Shown here in pieces: positions 40,566 through 52,440 of a DNA stretch of 64,000 nt. The notes below the pieces were generated by a model. It worked only from the letters and a program-made list of their open reading frames with translations, made no database searches and was not told the origin of the DNA. The stretch is from Zizania palustris. Lineage: Eukaryota; Streptophyta; Magnoliopsida; Poales; Poaceae. The DNA is taken from the NCBI GenBank assembly GCA_019279435.1, contig JAAALK010000079.1, positions 110,420,664 through 110,484,663 on the forward strand, in the 5' to 3' direction. A program made the translations under genes and the position numbers. Position 1 is the stretch's first letter, and each line of letters begins with the position of its first letter.

Positions 40566-42887
40566 TGAGGAGCCATGTTGAAGAGCGTTGGCCTCATGGA
40601 TCCAGATGTGATGAGTCATTGTCAACGGTAGTCAAAGAGGACTGAAAAGAGGAGAAGAGTTGTTGCGTCTGGGCCGCGTGTGACTAAGGTACATGGGCAG
40701 CGAGCGACTGTCAGGTAGAGGGGCCGCGAAGTCGGGCTGGCCCAATCCAGGTACATGGGCTAGGAGCAGTAGAGGATCCACTGGGCTGTTGACCAGGATT
40801 GACTCAGGTACACGGGCGGCGAGTGATTGCCGGGCTGAGAGAGCTGCGGAATCGGGTCGACCCAATCTGGGTACCTGGTGCAAAGTCGGTGGATGCTTTG
40901 TCAGTTTCGGCGCAAAACTGACGACCACTGATCTTGGATCAGACCGTCCTGAAGTGAAGCCGTAGTCGCTACGAAAGCTTCGCTTCCAGATAAGTCATCT
41001 GTAAATAGGAGTTTACTATTTTGTCCTTAGGCCCACAGTCAGTCAATCGAGTCTGTAAAAATATCCTAAGGGCAGTTTGGTCTTTTCCATTTATTTCAGT
41101 GTCTATAAAAAACCCTAAGGGTCTGGTGGAATATTCCTAGGCTGTTGGGCTGCCAATAAATAAGGCCCCAATCCCTAGGGTTATTCGTTTGTGCTCTGGA
41201 ATCGCTGCTGCTGCTGTTCGTCTCGTGCGATTTGCCTCTCCAGGTGTTATTCTCCCATTCTCAGCTTTCCATAGTCTCGATGTAGAGTCATTTATTGTGG
41301 CCTCATTTTACGTGCCCAGATTGGTTGTCTATGTGCGACGATTGTTTTATTCTGCTACGGTTCTTCACAGATTTCTGCTAGTTTATACTTCGTGTGGAGT
41401 ATCTTGATCTCCGTAGCGAATCTGATGATCTGGTGTTCCTCCGTCTAGATTTTTACTCCTGCACGATTTTTTCCTGTTGGCGTGTTTTCGAAGCCTGATG
41501 ATCTCATTTCGAGAGTTTAACTTGTCTCTACTTTGTTGCCTATCTGTTGCTAGCACCTAGGTTTGTGTAGCTGCTGTCTTTTTTTCTCTAAGTCTAGTAC
41601 AGGGGGCCTTTCTAGCTCTTCGTGCTGTCACTGCATGAGTAATGATGCGCAGGAATTTTTGCAAGGCAAGCAGTTTTGGTGCAGTAGTATAGCATGGCAG
41701 GAATAGCTGTGCACAGTGACAGCATAGGTACTAATTTCATGGCTTGCTCCTGTTGATGTTTGGTGCAGCGCTGCATGTCAGGCTACTCATAGCCTTCAGC
41801 CTATGCTTGCTCAGCCACATACAGGAAGCAAGAGTGCACGGCAAATTTTAGTATCTGCAGCTACACAAGTGTAGGTCCCATAGGAAGAACTGTGCGCCAT
41901 GATGTCCTGAGGATTTTTTTTTACTGTTAGCTTCAGAATCCTTCAGGCTACATTCTGGTAGCTCTGAAATTAGCTTCGGCGGCATTTTTTTTGTGCGTCT
42001 GTGAGAGTTCCTTTGTTTTTCTTCGCTGTTCAAAGTCTGCTTCTGAAGTGTTGGTTTTTTGGTTGTTCGAAGTGTCTATTCGAAGGTTAGTGCGTGGGTC
42101 CCACCAAGGCTCATACTTCGATGTGAAATCCCTGCAGTCATTTTTTTCCAGTCTCGTTCGAAGCTTACTTTAGGTCGAAGTAGACCTCGCTGGATTACGT
42201 AGCGAAGGTTGTTGCGAAGCCCTCCGTTTATGTTGCTGATTTCGAAATATTTTCGTTCGCATAACTGGGTAGCACTCATTTCGAAGGTCATAGTCTGAAC
42301 GTACAGACTTCGATGTTTTTGGTGTACTTCAACAACATTACAGACTTCGAATGTATGGCTGGCTTCTAAGTGGTTGTGTTTTGTGTTTAGCACCGAAGCT
42401 AGTCAGAGTACCTATTAACATCAGTAGGCTTCGAAGGGTGACGAAGTCATTACACACTTCGACCTCGACTCCATCAGCCTTCGCACAGCAACTTCGAAGC
42501 AGGCTTTGGCTCAACTACTACAAGCTTCGACACTGCGTACTTCGAAGCAGGCTACGTCAAGTATCAAACAGGAGACAACTCTGAACAGTAAGACTTCTCG
42601 TTTTACGTGCTCTTAGATTAAAATGCTGTGATGATTTAATTCTATGAAGGTTGATCTGCCCATGTTTTAAATGCCTTGTTAATCTGCCTATTAGCACTAT
42701 TTTGGTGTCTTATCATTTAGGACACTAGTTGATTTTAGGCTAGATCTTGTTTTAGGTCTTGACGATATGTTTACGTTTCCTTGCTAAGTCTTTTGAGGTG
42801 CGTTGGGTGTTGGGAGCAGGCCATTGATTCGAAAGAATTTTTTAGGCACCCATTCACCCCCCTCTGGTTGCTACTTTCGGTCCTACA
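40566..42887 (+). repeat. 3' LTR of the Sirevirus (2322 bp)
   Basis: Starts TGAGGAGCCATG and ends GGTCCTACA, matching the 5' LTR with scattered substitutions. It lacks the 146-bp insert and about 72 bp near 41180. Its TATA position reads CAATAAATAA, mutated relative to the 5' LTR. Confidence 0.95.
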
Positions 42888-42892
42888 CTGGT

Positions 42893-43302
42893 TGAACTCC
42901 TTTTTCCTGGTCTATAGATCGGAGGCCATTCTTCTGGTGGACATGTTTCATGAAATCCCCAGGGTTCTCTGGTATGAAGAAGGTGCCGCTGAACGAACCC
43001 GAGAAGACATCGACAATCTAGAGGAGGCCCAACTGGCCACATTGATTCAGACCATTCGGCACCAGCAATTCCTGCAAAAGTCTAACGACCAGAACGTACA
43101 CCAACATTCTTTCAAGATCAGGGATTTGGTCATCCACCAAGTCCAATCGACGGTCAGCCCCTACAAGCTCTCATCTCCGTGGGAAGGTCCCTTCATCATC
43201 GCCATGGTCACTCGCCCGGGATCATACTTCCTGATGCGTGAAAATGGCTAGAAGTTTGTGAACTCATGGAATATCGAGCATCTCAGGCATTTTTATCCTT
43301 AA
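42893..43302 (+). pseudogene. Element F integrase, C-terminal part
   Basis: Continues the integrase cut at 30731: NSFFLVYRSEAILLVDMFHE, NLEEAQLATLIQTIRHQQF, FKIRDLVIHQVQS, SSPWEGPFIIAMVTRPGSY. A TAG at 43249-43251 interrupts it, followed in frame by FVNSWNIEHLRHFYP and the natural stop near 43302. The first five bases of the continuation (42888-42892) are the Sirevirus target copy. Confidence 0.85.
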
Positions 43303-43499
43303 GAAAGATAAGTCTTTGATATTATTTAATAATAAAGATATTTCCTTCATTGGATATCACTGTCTCCTCTCCTAGGCACGAACGCCCACGATGCCTCTGC
43401 TCTAGCAAAGCAGTCATGACCCGCTCTGACTCGGTTATTGTTGGTTCTCCTGAACGCTTGCACTCTAGCTGTGCGGTCATGACCCGCTCTGACCCGGCT
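43303..43499 (+). other. Element F 3' noncoding region with a short direct repeat
   Basis: No gene. A block GTCATGACCCGCTCTGAC occurs twice about 64 bases apart (near 43413 and 43477), each followed by (T/C)CGG. No obvious purine tract adjoins the LTR. Confidence 0.6.
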
Positions 43500-44621
43500 T
43501 GTTGATGCCAAGTTTTGGTAAAGCCCGGGACCACTAAGGATGCCACATGATCAACATGAGTCAAAGGATTCTTGTCAAAGATGGTCAAAGAAGCTCATCC
43601 ATATTGTTATAACATGACATGATATGAAGGAGCCAATGAAGGTGAGAGAAGATAAAGATGATCCAAAATCATATACAATGTAGATTACTTAGACGGCAAG
43701 TCTCCAAACTATAAATATGTATCTAATTATCTAGGTTTAACACACACAATCAACCACAACAAACTATTCTTTCGACGCATCGCCACCCTTGATCTCCCAA
43801 GGTCAATCCCGGCGGGACTTGGCACTTAGAACCGGGCTGCATCGTCTCGATCTTCGACGAAGAGGTGAGTCCTTCCACCTCGATGGTCACGTTGATTAGG
43901 TCAGTGTTCATCAAGGATGCATCATATCTACCTCTTGAGGCATCAGCCCGGATAGTGTGATCGCGTGTTTATGTTGGTATATTTTGCTAGGTCTAAGGAT
44001 ACATCATTTTGATCTCTTGGATTGATGTTAATTAGGTGTCATAGTTTGAGGATTAATCAGTTAAGTCTGACATCTCGATCTATTGTATCTGGTTCATGTT
44101 GTGTACCATTCATCTAAATAAAGTGTGCCTCATGGGTTGAAGTGTTGTAGATTTATTGTCACTAGCAATTGTCTTAGTTAGGTCCGATCTTGTAGTTACA
44201 TTGATTTGATGGTATGTATACGTTGTTTGGTATATTGAGTTTAGTTTCTATCAGAGTACACAATGATAGGTTATCTTTGTTTCCACGCTATATTCTAGTC
44301 ACGCCTGGGAGACACTCATTGACCTTTATGCACAAGGATATCACCCTATCGGCCGATAGCGTGTTCAGCCCAGTAGCGTGGCGTGGTCATTGGCCCTATG
44401 GCCGATTGACACGTTTATTCCTGTTTATTTTATTTTCACCACAGTCATCGACTTGATAGCCGACCGGCATTGCTACTAACGTTATTCTTCATGATTCCTT
44501 ATTAGTTGTAGGGTCAAACTAATTGGCACACTCAGAACCTTCTTTTTCTAAGATTATAGGATCTACACTAGAGTTAAGCAGATCTCCCAGGCCACACGTG
44601 TGACCAAAAAAGACACCAACA
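43500..44621 (+). repeat. LTR 3, shared by elements F and G (1122 bp)
   Basis: TGTTGATGCC to GACACCAACA, TATA box CTATAAATAT at 43709-43718. On its left is the pol end of F, on its right a primer-site-like string (TTTTTGGCATGCTCGGTGGG) and the gag of G. It therefore acts as 3' LTR of one element and 5' LTR of the next. Confidence 0.8.
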
Positions 44622-45960
44622 CACTTTTTGGCATGCTCGGTGGGACATTCTTCAGATCACTCATCCATGGCGGGTGAAGTGGACGATAGGAACATTATCC
44701 TGATCACCATGGACACATTGACCAATGAACAGAGAGCGGAGGTACAAGACCTCGTGGAAAACTACAAGAGATTGTGCCTCTAAGCTTTCGACATGACTCA
44801 ATCTGGCACTATCCAGAGAATTCAGTTTCCAAAACCAGCCATGGCTGGTGAAATCCCTCAATAGGTGGAGAGTCCACGGGTCACTTTTCAGGAAGCCATC
44901 GAGAATGCTCTACATCACACTCTTATCGATTAGTCTGAGGTATTGGTTAATACCTTGCACGAGTTGATCAAGAAGATTGTTAACAGGACCATTGCACAAG
45001 AGCCGACACAAGGCCCGGTGTATTTCCCGACCAATCCTCCTCGTCTACTGCAAAACCCTCAACACACTCGGTCGGTGCCACCACCACAAGGGCCGATAAG
45101 GCAGTGTTCGCTGAACACTTCGTTCGTTCGAGAGGCTAACATGAAGGTCCCATTACCTACACCAACACTCCAAGGGATAGGTAGACAAGACTTATCCAAG
45201 AATATGTATCACTTCTCAAGGGGTATGCCACCCTCCGAGCCTTCGGCCGCGCCGCAAGGGCCGATCAGGCAAGAGGTGCACCAACCTACGTATGGAATTG
45301 CCAAGAACATGTTGCCTGATGTCCTGCCACTAAGGGGGCACCTAATGATATCCCTCTAGGGTACCACCAGACCACATATTACAAAATGCCGCTCTATTCC
45401 AATGAAGAACAGAGATACAATGTTGTTCGTCTAGATCAGTATCAGTAGCCTCTAATGACTTACCCATACCTCACACCAAATCAGTAGGAAGATGATTAGG
45501 TGAACTAAATCACTAAGGTGATCCTAGGCCAGTTTGTGCTCAATCCTAAAGATCAAACCTACATGTATTGGTGACCATACTCGGAGTGGTTCGATCGGGT
45601 GCCTCTACCGAGCCGATACAAGATCCCTGACTTCACTAAGTTCTCGGGGCAAGACTCGGTCTCTACGATCGAGCACATTAGCTATTTTCTTGCCCTGTGT
45701 GGTGAGGCATCGGTTGAGAAAGCACTCAAGGTCAGGTTCTTCCCACTGTCATTATCAGGATCAGCTTTCGCCTGGTTCTTGTCACTCCTGGTGAATTCTA
45801 TCAAAGGATGAGTAGATCTGGAGAATAAGTTTCATAAGTATTTTTCGTCACCATACACGAGATGAAGCTTACTGACTTGACAATAGTGAAGCAAAAGATG
45901 GACAAGTTAGTGCAAGATTATGCACAGAGATTCCACGATGTGAGAAGTAGGTGCTATAGC
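44622..45960 (+). pseudogene. Element G leader and gag, broken
   Basis: A primer-site-like string (44625-44645) is followed by an ATG at 44667. The first frame, with three stops, gives MAGEVDDRNIILITMDTLTN, then from 44943 an open Pro-rich stretch to 45359. The gag core is in another frame at about 45560-45811: EWFDRVPLPSRYKIPDFTKF, STIEHISYFLALCGE and VRFFPLSLSGSAFAWFLSLL. A stop at 45809-45811 and later stops follow. Gag would form the particle; the gene is dead. Confidence 0.75.
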
Positions 45961-47170
45961 TTGAACATCAACGACGTGCAACTGACAGAGTTAGCATTCT
46001 AGGTGCTCCCGAATCCAATAAAGGAGAGGTTTTCATCACAAGAATTCATGAGACTCTTGCACATGCACACCATTCGGACACCGATGAGGACAACAGAACC
46101 GATGCGGAGGTCGGCTTGGCCGAATGGACCCAAAACAATAAATAGATCGCGTGTCCATGGGTAAAGACAGTTGCTAAAGAAGAGAAGTATGATTTCAACA
46201 TCAGTAAGGCCGATAGGATATTTGACCTATTGTTCAAAGAAAAGTAGATCTAGTTACCACCTAATCATGTGATACCGCCCGTCGATGTGTTGAAGAAGAA
46301 GAAATACTTTAAGTGGCATAACTCCCTGTCTCAAAATACTAACTAATGCAAGGTATTTAGATAGTAGATCGAATCGGCCATGGAGTAAGGCTGAATCAAG
46401 TTTGATGATTGGAAGAAGCCGATGAACTTCGACGAACACCCTTTCCCAATCAACATGGTGCATGCAGACCATGCTGATGTCCGGCATTCGAAGAAAAGTA
46501 GGTGAGCCAGTAGTAGCGTCACTTCCTTGGATCCAATCGGAAAATACGAGAGGAAGTCAAGAGAAAGGATGGACAGTGAGGGCGATAATGGTTAGTCATG
46601 ATTCAACCCCCATTGGAATTGTGAGTTCTTCACATTCTACTGGAATGAAGGGCTGCATCTACCGTCGATGGACAACTGTCTTGAGTGTGGCAGTGGAGAT
46701 AGGTGGCATGGCAGCCATGATCCATGCACTGACAGGGAGAGGTCACATAGTCAGGAGAGGTTGGCTGTCCATCGAAGACTATCACCGCCAAGAGCATTGA
46801 TACTCAAAAGACTTGGTCCCGTCAACACCGAGAAATATGATTAGTTTATTGACAACAGCGTCACGATTGGAAACAACAGTGGTGTCCAAATGTGATCGTC
46901 ACAAAGAATTAGAAGAGAGTGCAATAGCTGTGATAGAGAGAGCTGAAGGTGCAAAACCACAAGAATGAGACTGATCGGCCCCGAAGGATTAAGAGTGAAT
47001 GGAGAGTGAAAGACAAGGCTAATCATGACAATAAGAAAGATGCCGTGATAAACATGGTATTCTTCCTCCCCGCAGAGTATCGGGCCACCCCCAAAACCAA
47101 CGCCAGGCAAGCAGATACAATGGCCCAACTGGTATTGACCCCGCAGCCGACAATATTCGACAAGCCATAA
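45961..47170 (+). pseudogene. Element G gag tail and linker, poorly preserved
   Basis: Frames are short. Pieces such as VHADHADVRHSKKSR near 46450 and EWRVKDKANHDN near 47000 fit the gag-protease linker seen in related elements, but no zinc knuckle or complete domain can be assigned. I see no independent gene here. Confidence 0.45.
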
Positions 47171-47610
47171 GATCATGAGCAATGGAACCTAAGATCTCTT
47201 TACATCAAGGGCCTGGTCAACGGGAAGCCAATGTCCAAGATGATGATAGATGGAGGAGCAGCCGTCAACTTGATGCCACATGCCACCTTCCGGAAGATGG
47301 GGAAAGGGTAAGAGGACCTCATCAAAACCAATATGGTACTAAAGGACTTCTGTGGCAATTCATCGAAAACAATGGGGGTGCTAAATGCAGAGTTGACGGT
47401 TGGGAGCAAGACCGTGCCAACTACCTTCTTCGTCATAGAGGGAAAATGATCATACGGTCCATTGCTAGGGCGTTATTGGATTCATGCAAATTGTTGCGTC
47501 CCATCGACAATGCATCAGAACCTCATGTAGTGGTCGGCGACCAAGTGGAAATCGTTCTCACCGATAAATCAGTTAACGTAGCAATAACCAATTTATTGGT
47601 ATGGGAGATG
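47171..47610 (+). pseudogene. Element G aspartic protease
   Basis: Reads SLYIKGLVNGKPMSKMMIDG, then GGAAVNLMPHATFRKMG, with the catalytic Asp codon at 47249-47251. It parallels the protease of element C (YIKGHIDGKPISRMLVDGGA). A TAA after KMGKG and further stops break the second half (VGSKTVPTTFFVIEGK-stop). It would process Gag-Pol. The similarity groups G with C and not with the A/B/D family. Confidence 0.75.
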
Positions 47611-47617
47611 GAAGAAG

Positions 47618-47974
47618 TTGTCTGCCTATCTGATAGAGCTTGGGACATTGACTTTCTTGAAGTATCAAATGATGGAATCAAACCATCTAGCAATGAACAA
47701 CCCAAGCTTACCCTTTGAAGGTGACACGAACGAAGCAAAAGGTAAACTCAGTCAAGGCTTCACAACAACCAATGAGCTACAAGAAGTAGACATTGGACCC
47801 GACGACAGACCGAGGCCAACCTTTGTAAGTGCTCAACTTCCCTATGAAATAAGGAATGAATTAATTGCATTATTACAAGAGTATCAGGATTGCTTTGCAT
47901 TGGAATACCATGAGATGTCAGGTCTAAGCCAATCGATAGTAGAACATCGGCTCCCAATAAGACAAGGGTATCAG
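47618..47974 (+). pseudogene. Element G reverse transcriptase N-terminal end, truncated
   Basis: The frame 47618-47974 includes LQEVDIGPDDRPRPTFVSAQ and LLQEYQDCFALEYHEMSGLS, then VEHRLPIRQGYQ, matching the segment just before the RT palm of element C. It is cut at 47974 by the LTR starting TGTAAC. The catalytic domain is absent. Confidence 0.8.
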
Positions 47975-49490
47975 TGTAACACCCCAAATTTTAGAGCAAT
48001 AAAAGAAATTCAGAAAAATCAGTAATTTTTAGAAAAAGATTTATTTTAATTCTCCTGAAATCATAAAGGCCTGAATGAATAGAATCTAGAGAAATAATTC
48101 AAAACATTGTCTGAAATTTTATATTATGTCCCTAAGACCAAGATACAATTTTGGGATTTCTTACAAATTTTTCCAACCTTTGCTTCTAGCTCATAATCTA
48201 TAAAGTATTTTCTGTGATTAATTTTATTCGAAAATGAATTATAAATAGCAGTGGACCGCTCCCCTCATTTCTCTCTCCCTGGCCGGCCCAACCCATCCAC
48301 CACGCCACCCTCTCACTGACAAGCGGGCCCCGCCTGTCGGAGCCCTCAGTCCAGCCTAGACCCCGGCCCACCTGTTAGTCCCATCCCTCACAGCTCGCAC
48401 CCTGGCCCCACCTATAGGCGCCGACCATTAACCCCCTCATTCTTTCGCACTCACCGACCAGTGGGTCCCACCTGTCGGTTTAGTCTTCCTCAGGCGCCCG
48501 AGATCCCCGGCCACCGTGGTTAAGTCTTGATCGCCGCCGCCGTGGTCCCAAGCTTCGATTAAACACCGGAATGATGATCTCTGTTACTCCCTCGTTTGAT
48601 TGCCCTCGGATCCCCTCGCCATTATGCTCCAGAACGTTGTAATTAGCCCGCTTAACACCTCATCGGAGTAACGGAAATTAATCCATCACTTTCCCCTTTC
48701 TCACCGCTGTTAACCTTGCCGGAGCACTATAAAAAGGCCCCTGGCCACACCGCGTTCACCACACAGCTCAATTGCCCTTTCTCACCCAAGCCCGACCACC
48801 AACAGCTCGTTTTAGTGCCGCCTCTCTATCCTACCTCTAGCCCTCACTCGTCGTCACTGGAGTGCTCACCTCACCGCGCTGACGCCACCGGAGTGATCCC
48901 CATCATCCCCTCGACCTCGACCACCGCTCCACTCAAGCTCATCGCCGCCTGAACATCGTCGCCGACGAGGACCCGAGAGATCACCGCCGCCCCGCACATT
49001 GTCGGCCTCGTCCAGTTGACCCCGAGCCTCGCCGACTATACCATCCGGACCCCCTCACTATTCTCATAGCATTTTTGGGCTTAGGTCAAACTTTAGGTCA
49101 CTGTCGCCGCCGCTAGAGCCCTTGCTGTACTCGGCCATCGCTAGAGAAGACGACCGACACATTAATTATATTGTGCTATGTCAGATCTGATCTCGGCCGT
49201 CCGATTGTGATCGAATGGTAAGGATTAAATCGTATCTGCGGTTTAATCCTGACCACTTGATCTAAACAAAGGGGCACCAAGAGATCCCAACCGTCTGTTT
49301 TCACTTAAAGTCCACCGGTCCACTGCACAGTGCCGTGAACCTAGTCCACCGTGGACCGCAGGCCGAATTAGGATTTAAATTAAATTCCAAAAATTAGTTT
49401 AAACTTTAGAAATTCATAACTTGGTCAAATTAACTACAAATTCGACCATTTAAATTTCATAAAGTTTATCTTTTTATTCTCTTCCTGTTC
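47975..49490 (+). repeat. Element H: LTR fragment of a TGTAAC-type family
   Basis: Starts TGTAACACCCC. The 48270-49150 part is GC-rich with a TATA box CTATAAAAAG at 48727-48736. The last 200 bases (AATTCATAACTTGGTCAAAT, TTTATCTTTTTATTCTCTTC) match 63300-63420, so both belong to one LTR family. Similarity to that copy ends near 49485 and element D begins near 49491. No gene is supported; the frame at 48716-48952 is compositional. Confidence 0.65.
48727..48736 (+). promoter_or_regulatory. TATA box in LTR H
   Basis: CTATAAAAAG followed by GC-rich sequence, fitting an LTR promoter on the plus strand. Confidence 0.5.
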
Positions 49491-50973
49491 ATCTAAAGTC
49501 GGAAGACCCTCCGTGGTCCCCCCACCTCAAACTACCAAAGCAAATACTCCTCCTCGAGCATACGGAGCCCCTCTTGAGACTCCGTCCATGCTCCGAACTG
49601 ATGGAGCCTCTCCCGCGGCTCCGTCTATGCTCCAAACTGACTTCTACAGTTCTCAAGACCCAGAGGTCCCCTCCGTAGGAAATGAAGATCGTCCTGATGA
49701 CATGGTAACCCAGGTGGCTCGTCTTCAGGCTGAAGTAGGAAGGTGGATGCATGAAGTTGCTGACAGGATAGCCCTATCATCTCAGTGGTGCCTTAAGACG
49801 ACGATCTTGTAAACTATACCGAAGCCTCCGAGATTCAAAGAAGCACCGATAATGCTTCCTTCGACGATAAATCTCCGCTCCACCTAGATTTGCAAAAGGT
49901 GCGCTTCGACCCCAAATTCAGGACTTTGAAGCTATGGAAGTACTCCGGGGAGGAAGATCCCGGGGAATTATCCCGCTCTTATGCTCTAGCAATTGAAGCC
50001 AGCGGAGGGGTTCGAGACACAATGGCGAAGTGTTTCCTCCTTGCGCTCAAAGGAGTTGCTCTGCATTGGTTCTGGTCTTTGAAACCAAGATCGATTAGAT
50101 CCAAGGAACAGTTAAGAAAGAAGTTTGTGAGTAACTTCGAAGGGACCTTTGTGCCCCCTATGTCTACCGAGAGTCTTTTTCAGGTGAAACAGTTACTTGG
50201 AGAAACTCTACAACAATTTTTCAAGCGCTTAGCTCATATGAAGTCGCAGATAAGAGGGCTAACTGCATCGTCCGTAGTTGATGCAGCACGGGAAGGAGTC
50301 ACAAATGCAGGCCTCCTAGACAAGCTTCACCGGAAGCATATTTCCTCAGTAACATAGCTAATGGCCTACTTTGAGGAATATGCTAGGTCGGAAGAAGGAT
50401 GGCTTCATCTTCGCCAATCGTCCTTCAATTAGTCAAACTTGAGGTGAAGACTTCAACTCCACCACAGGGGTACCACTTTGACAACAACCAACATGACGGA
50501 CGAAGAGTGAGAAAGCATCCTCGCTATGAGGTTTTAAATATCGCCCCTCTTCTTAAAAATTGCCCCCTAAAAATCTACAAGCTCTAGGAAACAAAGTTAG
50601 CAGTTGGAGGCTGCTAGGAAAGCCGGTTGGCCGATGCTATACCCTCTTCTTGTGTGTACATGGTGAGAACCGAAGCCATGCCACTGACGCATGCAAGTCT
50701 ATACTAGCTCTGCGGAGCGAATATCTTGAGAGGAGCTTCGGTCGAGACACTACTGACCGAGCCCCTCCCGGGACACGTCCGGAGCTGGTGCAAACTGTCG
50801 GACGTGTAGACAGCCTCGAAGCCCCAAGGCAGCCTTCGGTGGCTAGTGTTATGCTACCTCCGAAGCAAGAATACACACTAGACCGCAACAAACAGATAGT
50901 TCTCCCCATCTCCGAGGAGGGACCCTGGGCGGCATGTCGAAACAACAACATAGAGAATACGTTCATGAAGTAG
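49491..50973 (+). pseudogene. Element D gag, broken, 5' truncated
   Basis: Homologous to gag of element B from its Val-Gly-x-Pro-Ser segment on; the N-terminus and 5' LTR are missing. Frames: 49513-49812, then 49890-50357 with LSRSYALAIEASGGVRDTMA, GVALHWFWSLKPRSI and MKSQIRGLTASSVVDAAREG. A TAG at 50355-50357 falls at the same codon as the TAG in B (SSVT-stop-LMAYFEEYA). A frameshift moves reading to 50399-50587. The frame at 50560-50973 has the Cys/His cluster CVHGENRSHATDAC. The last change is a -1 offset, as in B. Confidence 0.8.
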
Positions 50974-51640
50974 GGAATATTGGGACCTCCTCGTCGGCTA
51001 CTGAAATGCCCGAATGGTCTCACGTGCCCATATCTTTCTTCGCAGCCATTGCAGCTAGTATTAAATTCCCTAACGCGGACCCCCTTGTTATTACAACTGA
51101 CATTGCAGGAACGGAGGTCCGGAGAGTGCTGGTTGATGGCAGAACCTCCACAGATATTATCTTCGTCCAGGCCTTCGACCAATTGTACATCCCGTAGAAG
51201 CATTTACTTCCAGCAGCTCGTCCGCTTCAAGGCTTCGCAGGCCCTCCTCTCGATGTCCTCGGCCAAATAGGCCATGAGGTCTCCTTCGGAGAAGGGCTCC
51301 TAGCTAGATCGGAGGAGGTGATTTTTGACATCGTCGACACCCCTTATGCCTATAAGGTTATCTTTGGAAGGGGAATGCTAAATCAATTCGAAGATGTGGT
51401 GCATCATAATTATTTATGCCTGAAAATGCCCACACAAGGGGAGTACTTACAGTCCTCGGCGACCAAGCTACAACTCGGAGGGCGGATTAAGGCCATGGTC
51501 CACCCTTGATCCTAGACAAATAAATAATGTACAAGATCATTCGGAGGATGCCTCTGCGTCAAATGAGCTCTTGAAGATATCCTCCCCCAGGCCAAGCCCC
51601 GAAGGTGAAATTATAATGAAGATCATTGTTAAGGACAACA
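50934..51640 (+). pseudogene. Element D aspartic protease, broken
   Basis: DPLVITTDIAGTEVRRVLVDG leads to the active-site loop, which reads DGRTSTDIIF where B has DGGSSADIIF; the second Gly is Arg. A stop at 51195-51197 follows, and the frame resumes with DIVDTPYAYKVIFGRGMLNQ at 51318 onward. It would mature Gag-Pol. The Gly-to-Arg change in the fireman's-grip loop alone should inactivate it. Confidence 0.8.
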
Positions 51641-52440
51641 AAGACTATCCCATCTAGTTTGGCAAGGAACTGCCTCTAGAAATTGCCACTTCGCTGGAAG
51701 AAGTAGTTAAAGAAAACCTGGATGTCTTTGCCTCATCCGACGAAGATATTCCTAGAGTCGACTGAAGCATCATTGAGCACAACCTACTCATCAACCCAAG
51801 GGTTCGACTGGTTCGCCAGGGTCTCCATAAATTGTCGACAGAAAGAGCAGACCTTGCTAAACAGAGTTGGAGAAGTTATTAAAGGCGGGGATCATTAGAG
51901 AGGTGGCCCACACGGAGTGGTTAGCCAACCCCATCTTTGTCAAGAAAAAGGCCTCCGACAAGTGGCGCATGTGCATTGACTTTACATCCCTGAATAAAGC
52001 ATGCCCACGTGACCCCTACCCGAAGCCCTGCATTGATCAACTTGTCGACTCCAATCCTGGCTCTAACCTTTTAAGCTTCCTCGATGCGTACTCCGGATCT
52101 CATAAAATATGGTTACAATGCGAAGGCGAAGCCAAGACATGCTTTATAACTCCCTCGGGAGTCTTTTGTTATGTTAGAATGCCATTCGGCTTAAGAAATG
52201 TCGGGGCAACTTTTTCAAGGTTAATTGCTAAGGCTCCAGGTCACCAGATAGGTCGCAATGTCGAGGTCTACATGGATGATATTGTAATAAAGAGTGCTCT
52301 AAAGAACCAACATAGTCTAGACTTAGCAGAAACTTTTGAGAGCCTCTAAGCATGTGGAGTTCGCCTCAACCTTGAAAAATGTATCTTCGGGGCTCAAGCC
52401 AGAAAATTTATAGGGTATTTAGTCTCGAGCAGGGGGATCT
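51641..52440 (+). pseudogene. Element D reverse transcriptase, nearly intact palm
   Basis: After a stop-containing linker, the frame 51867-52349 runs 160 codons: MEKLLKAGIIREVAHTEWLA, WRMCIDFTSLNKACPRDPYP, FLDAYSGSHKIW, MPFGLRNVGATFSRLIAKAP and the catalytic VYMDDIVIKSALKNQHSLDL. It ends at TAA after ETFESL. The sequence continues to LIGYLVSSRGI-like code near 52430 with a stop. It confirms membership of the A/B family. Confidence 0.85.

Larger units (their letters stand above)
30732..42887 (+). mobile_element. Sirevirus-type Ty1/Copia retrotransposon (12,156 bp)
   Basis: LTRs of 2546 and 2322 bp, gag with a CCHC knuckle and a second partial finger, protease, integrase, RT-RNase H on the plus strand, a 1.3-kb noncoding 3' region with repeated polypurine tracts, and a target duplication. 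Long LTRs, multiple polypurine tracts and a large coiled-coil gag fit the Sirevirus (SIRE/Maximus) lineage. gag and integrase are broken; RT-RNase H is intact. It is inserted in the integrase of element F. Confidence 0.9.
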
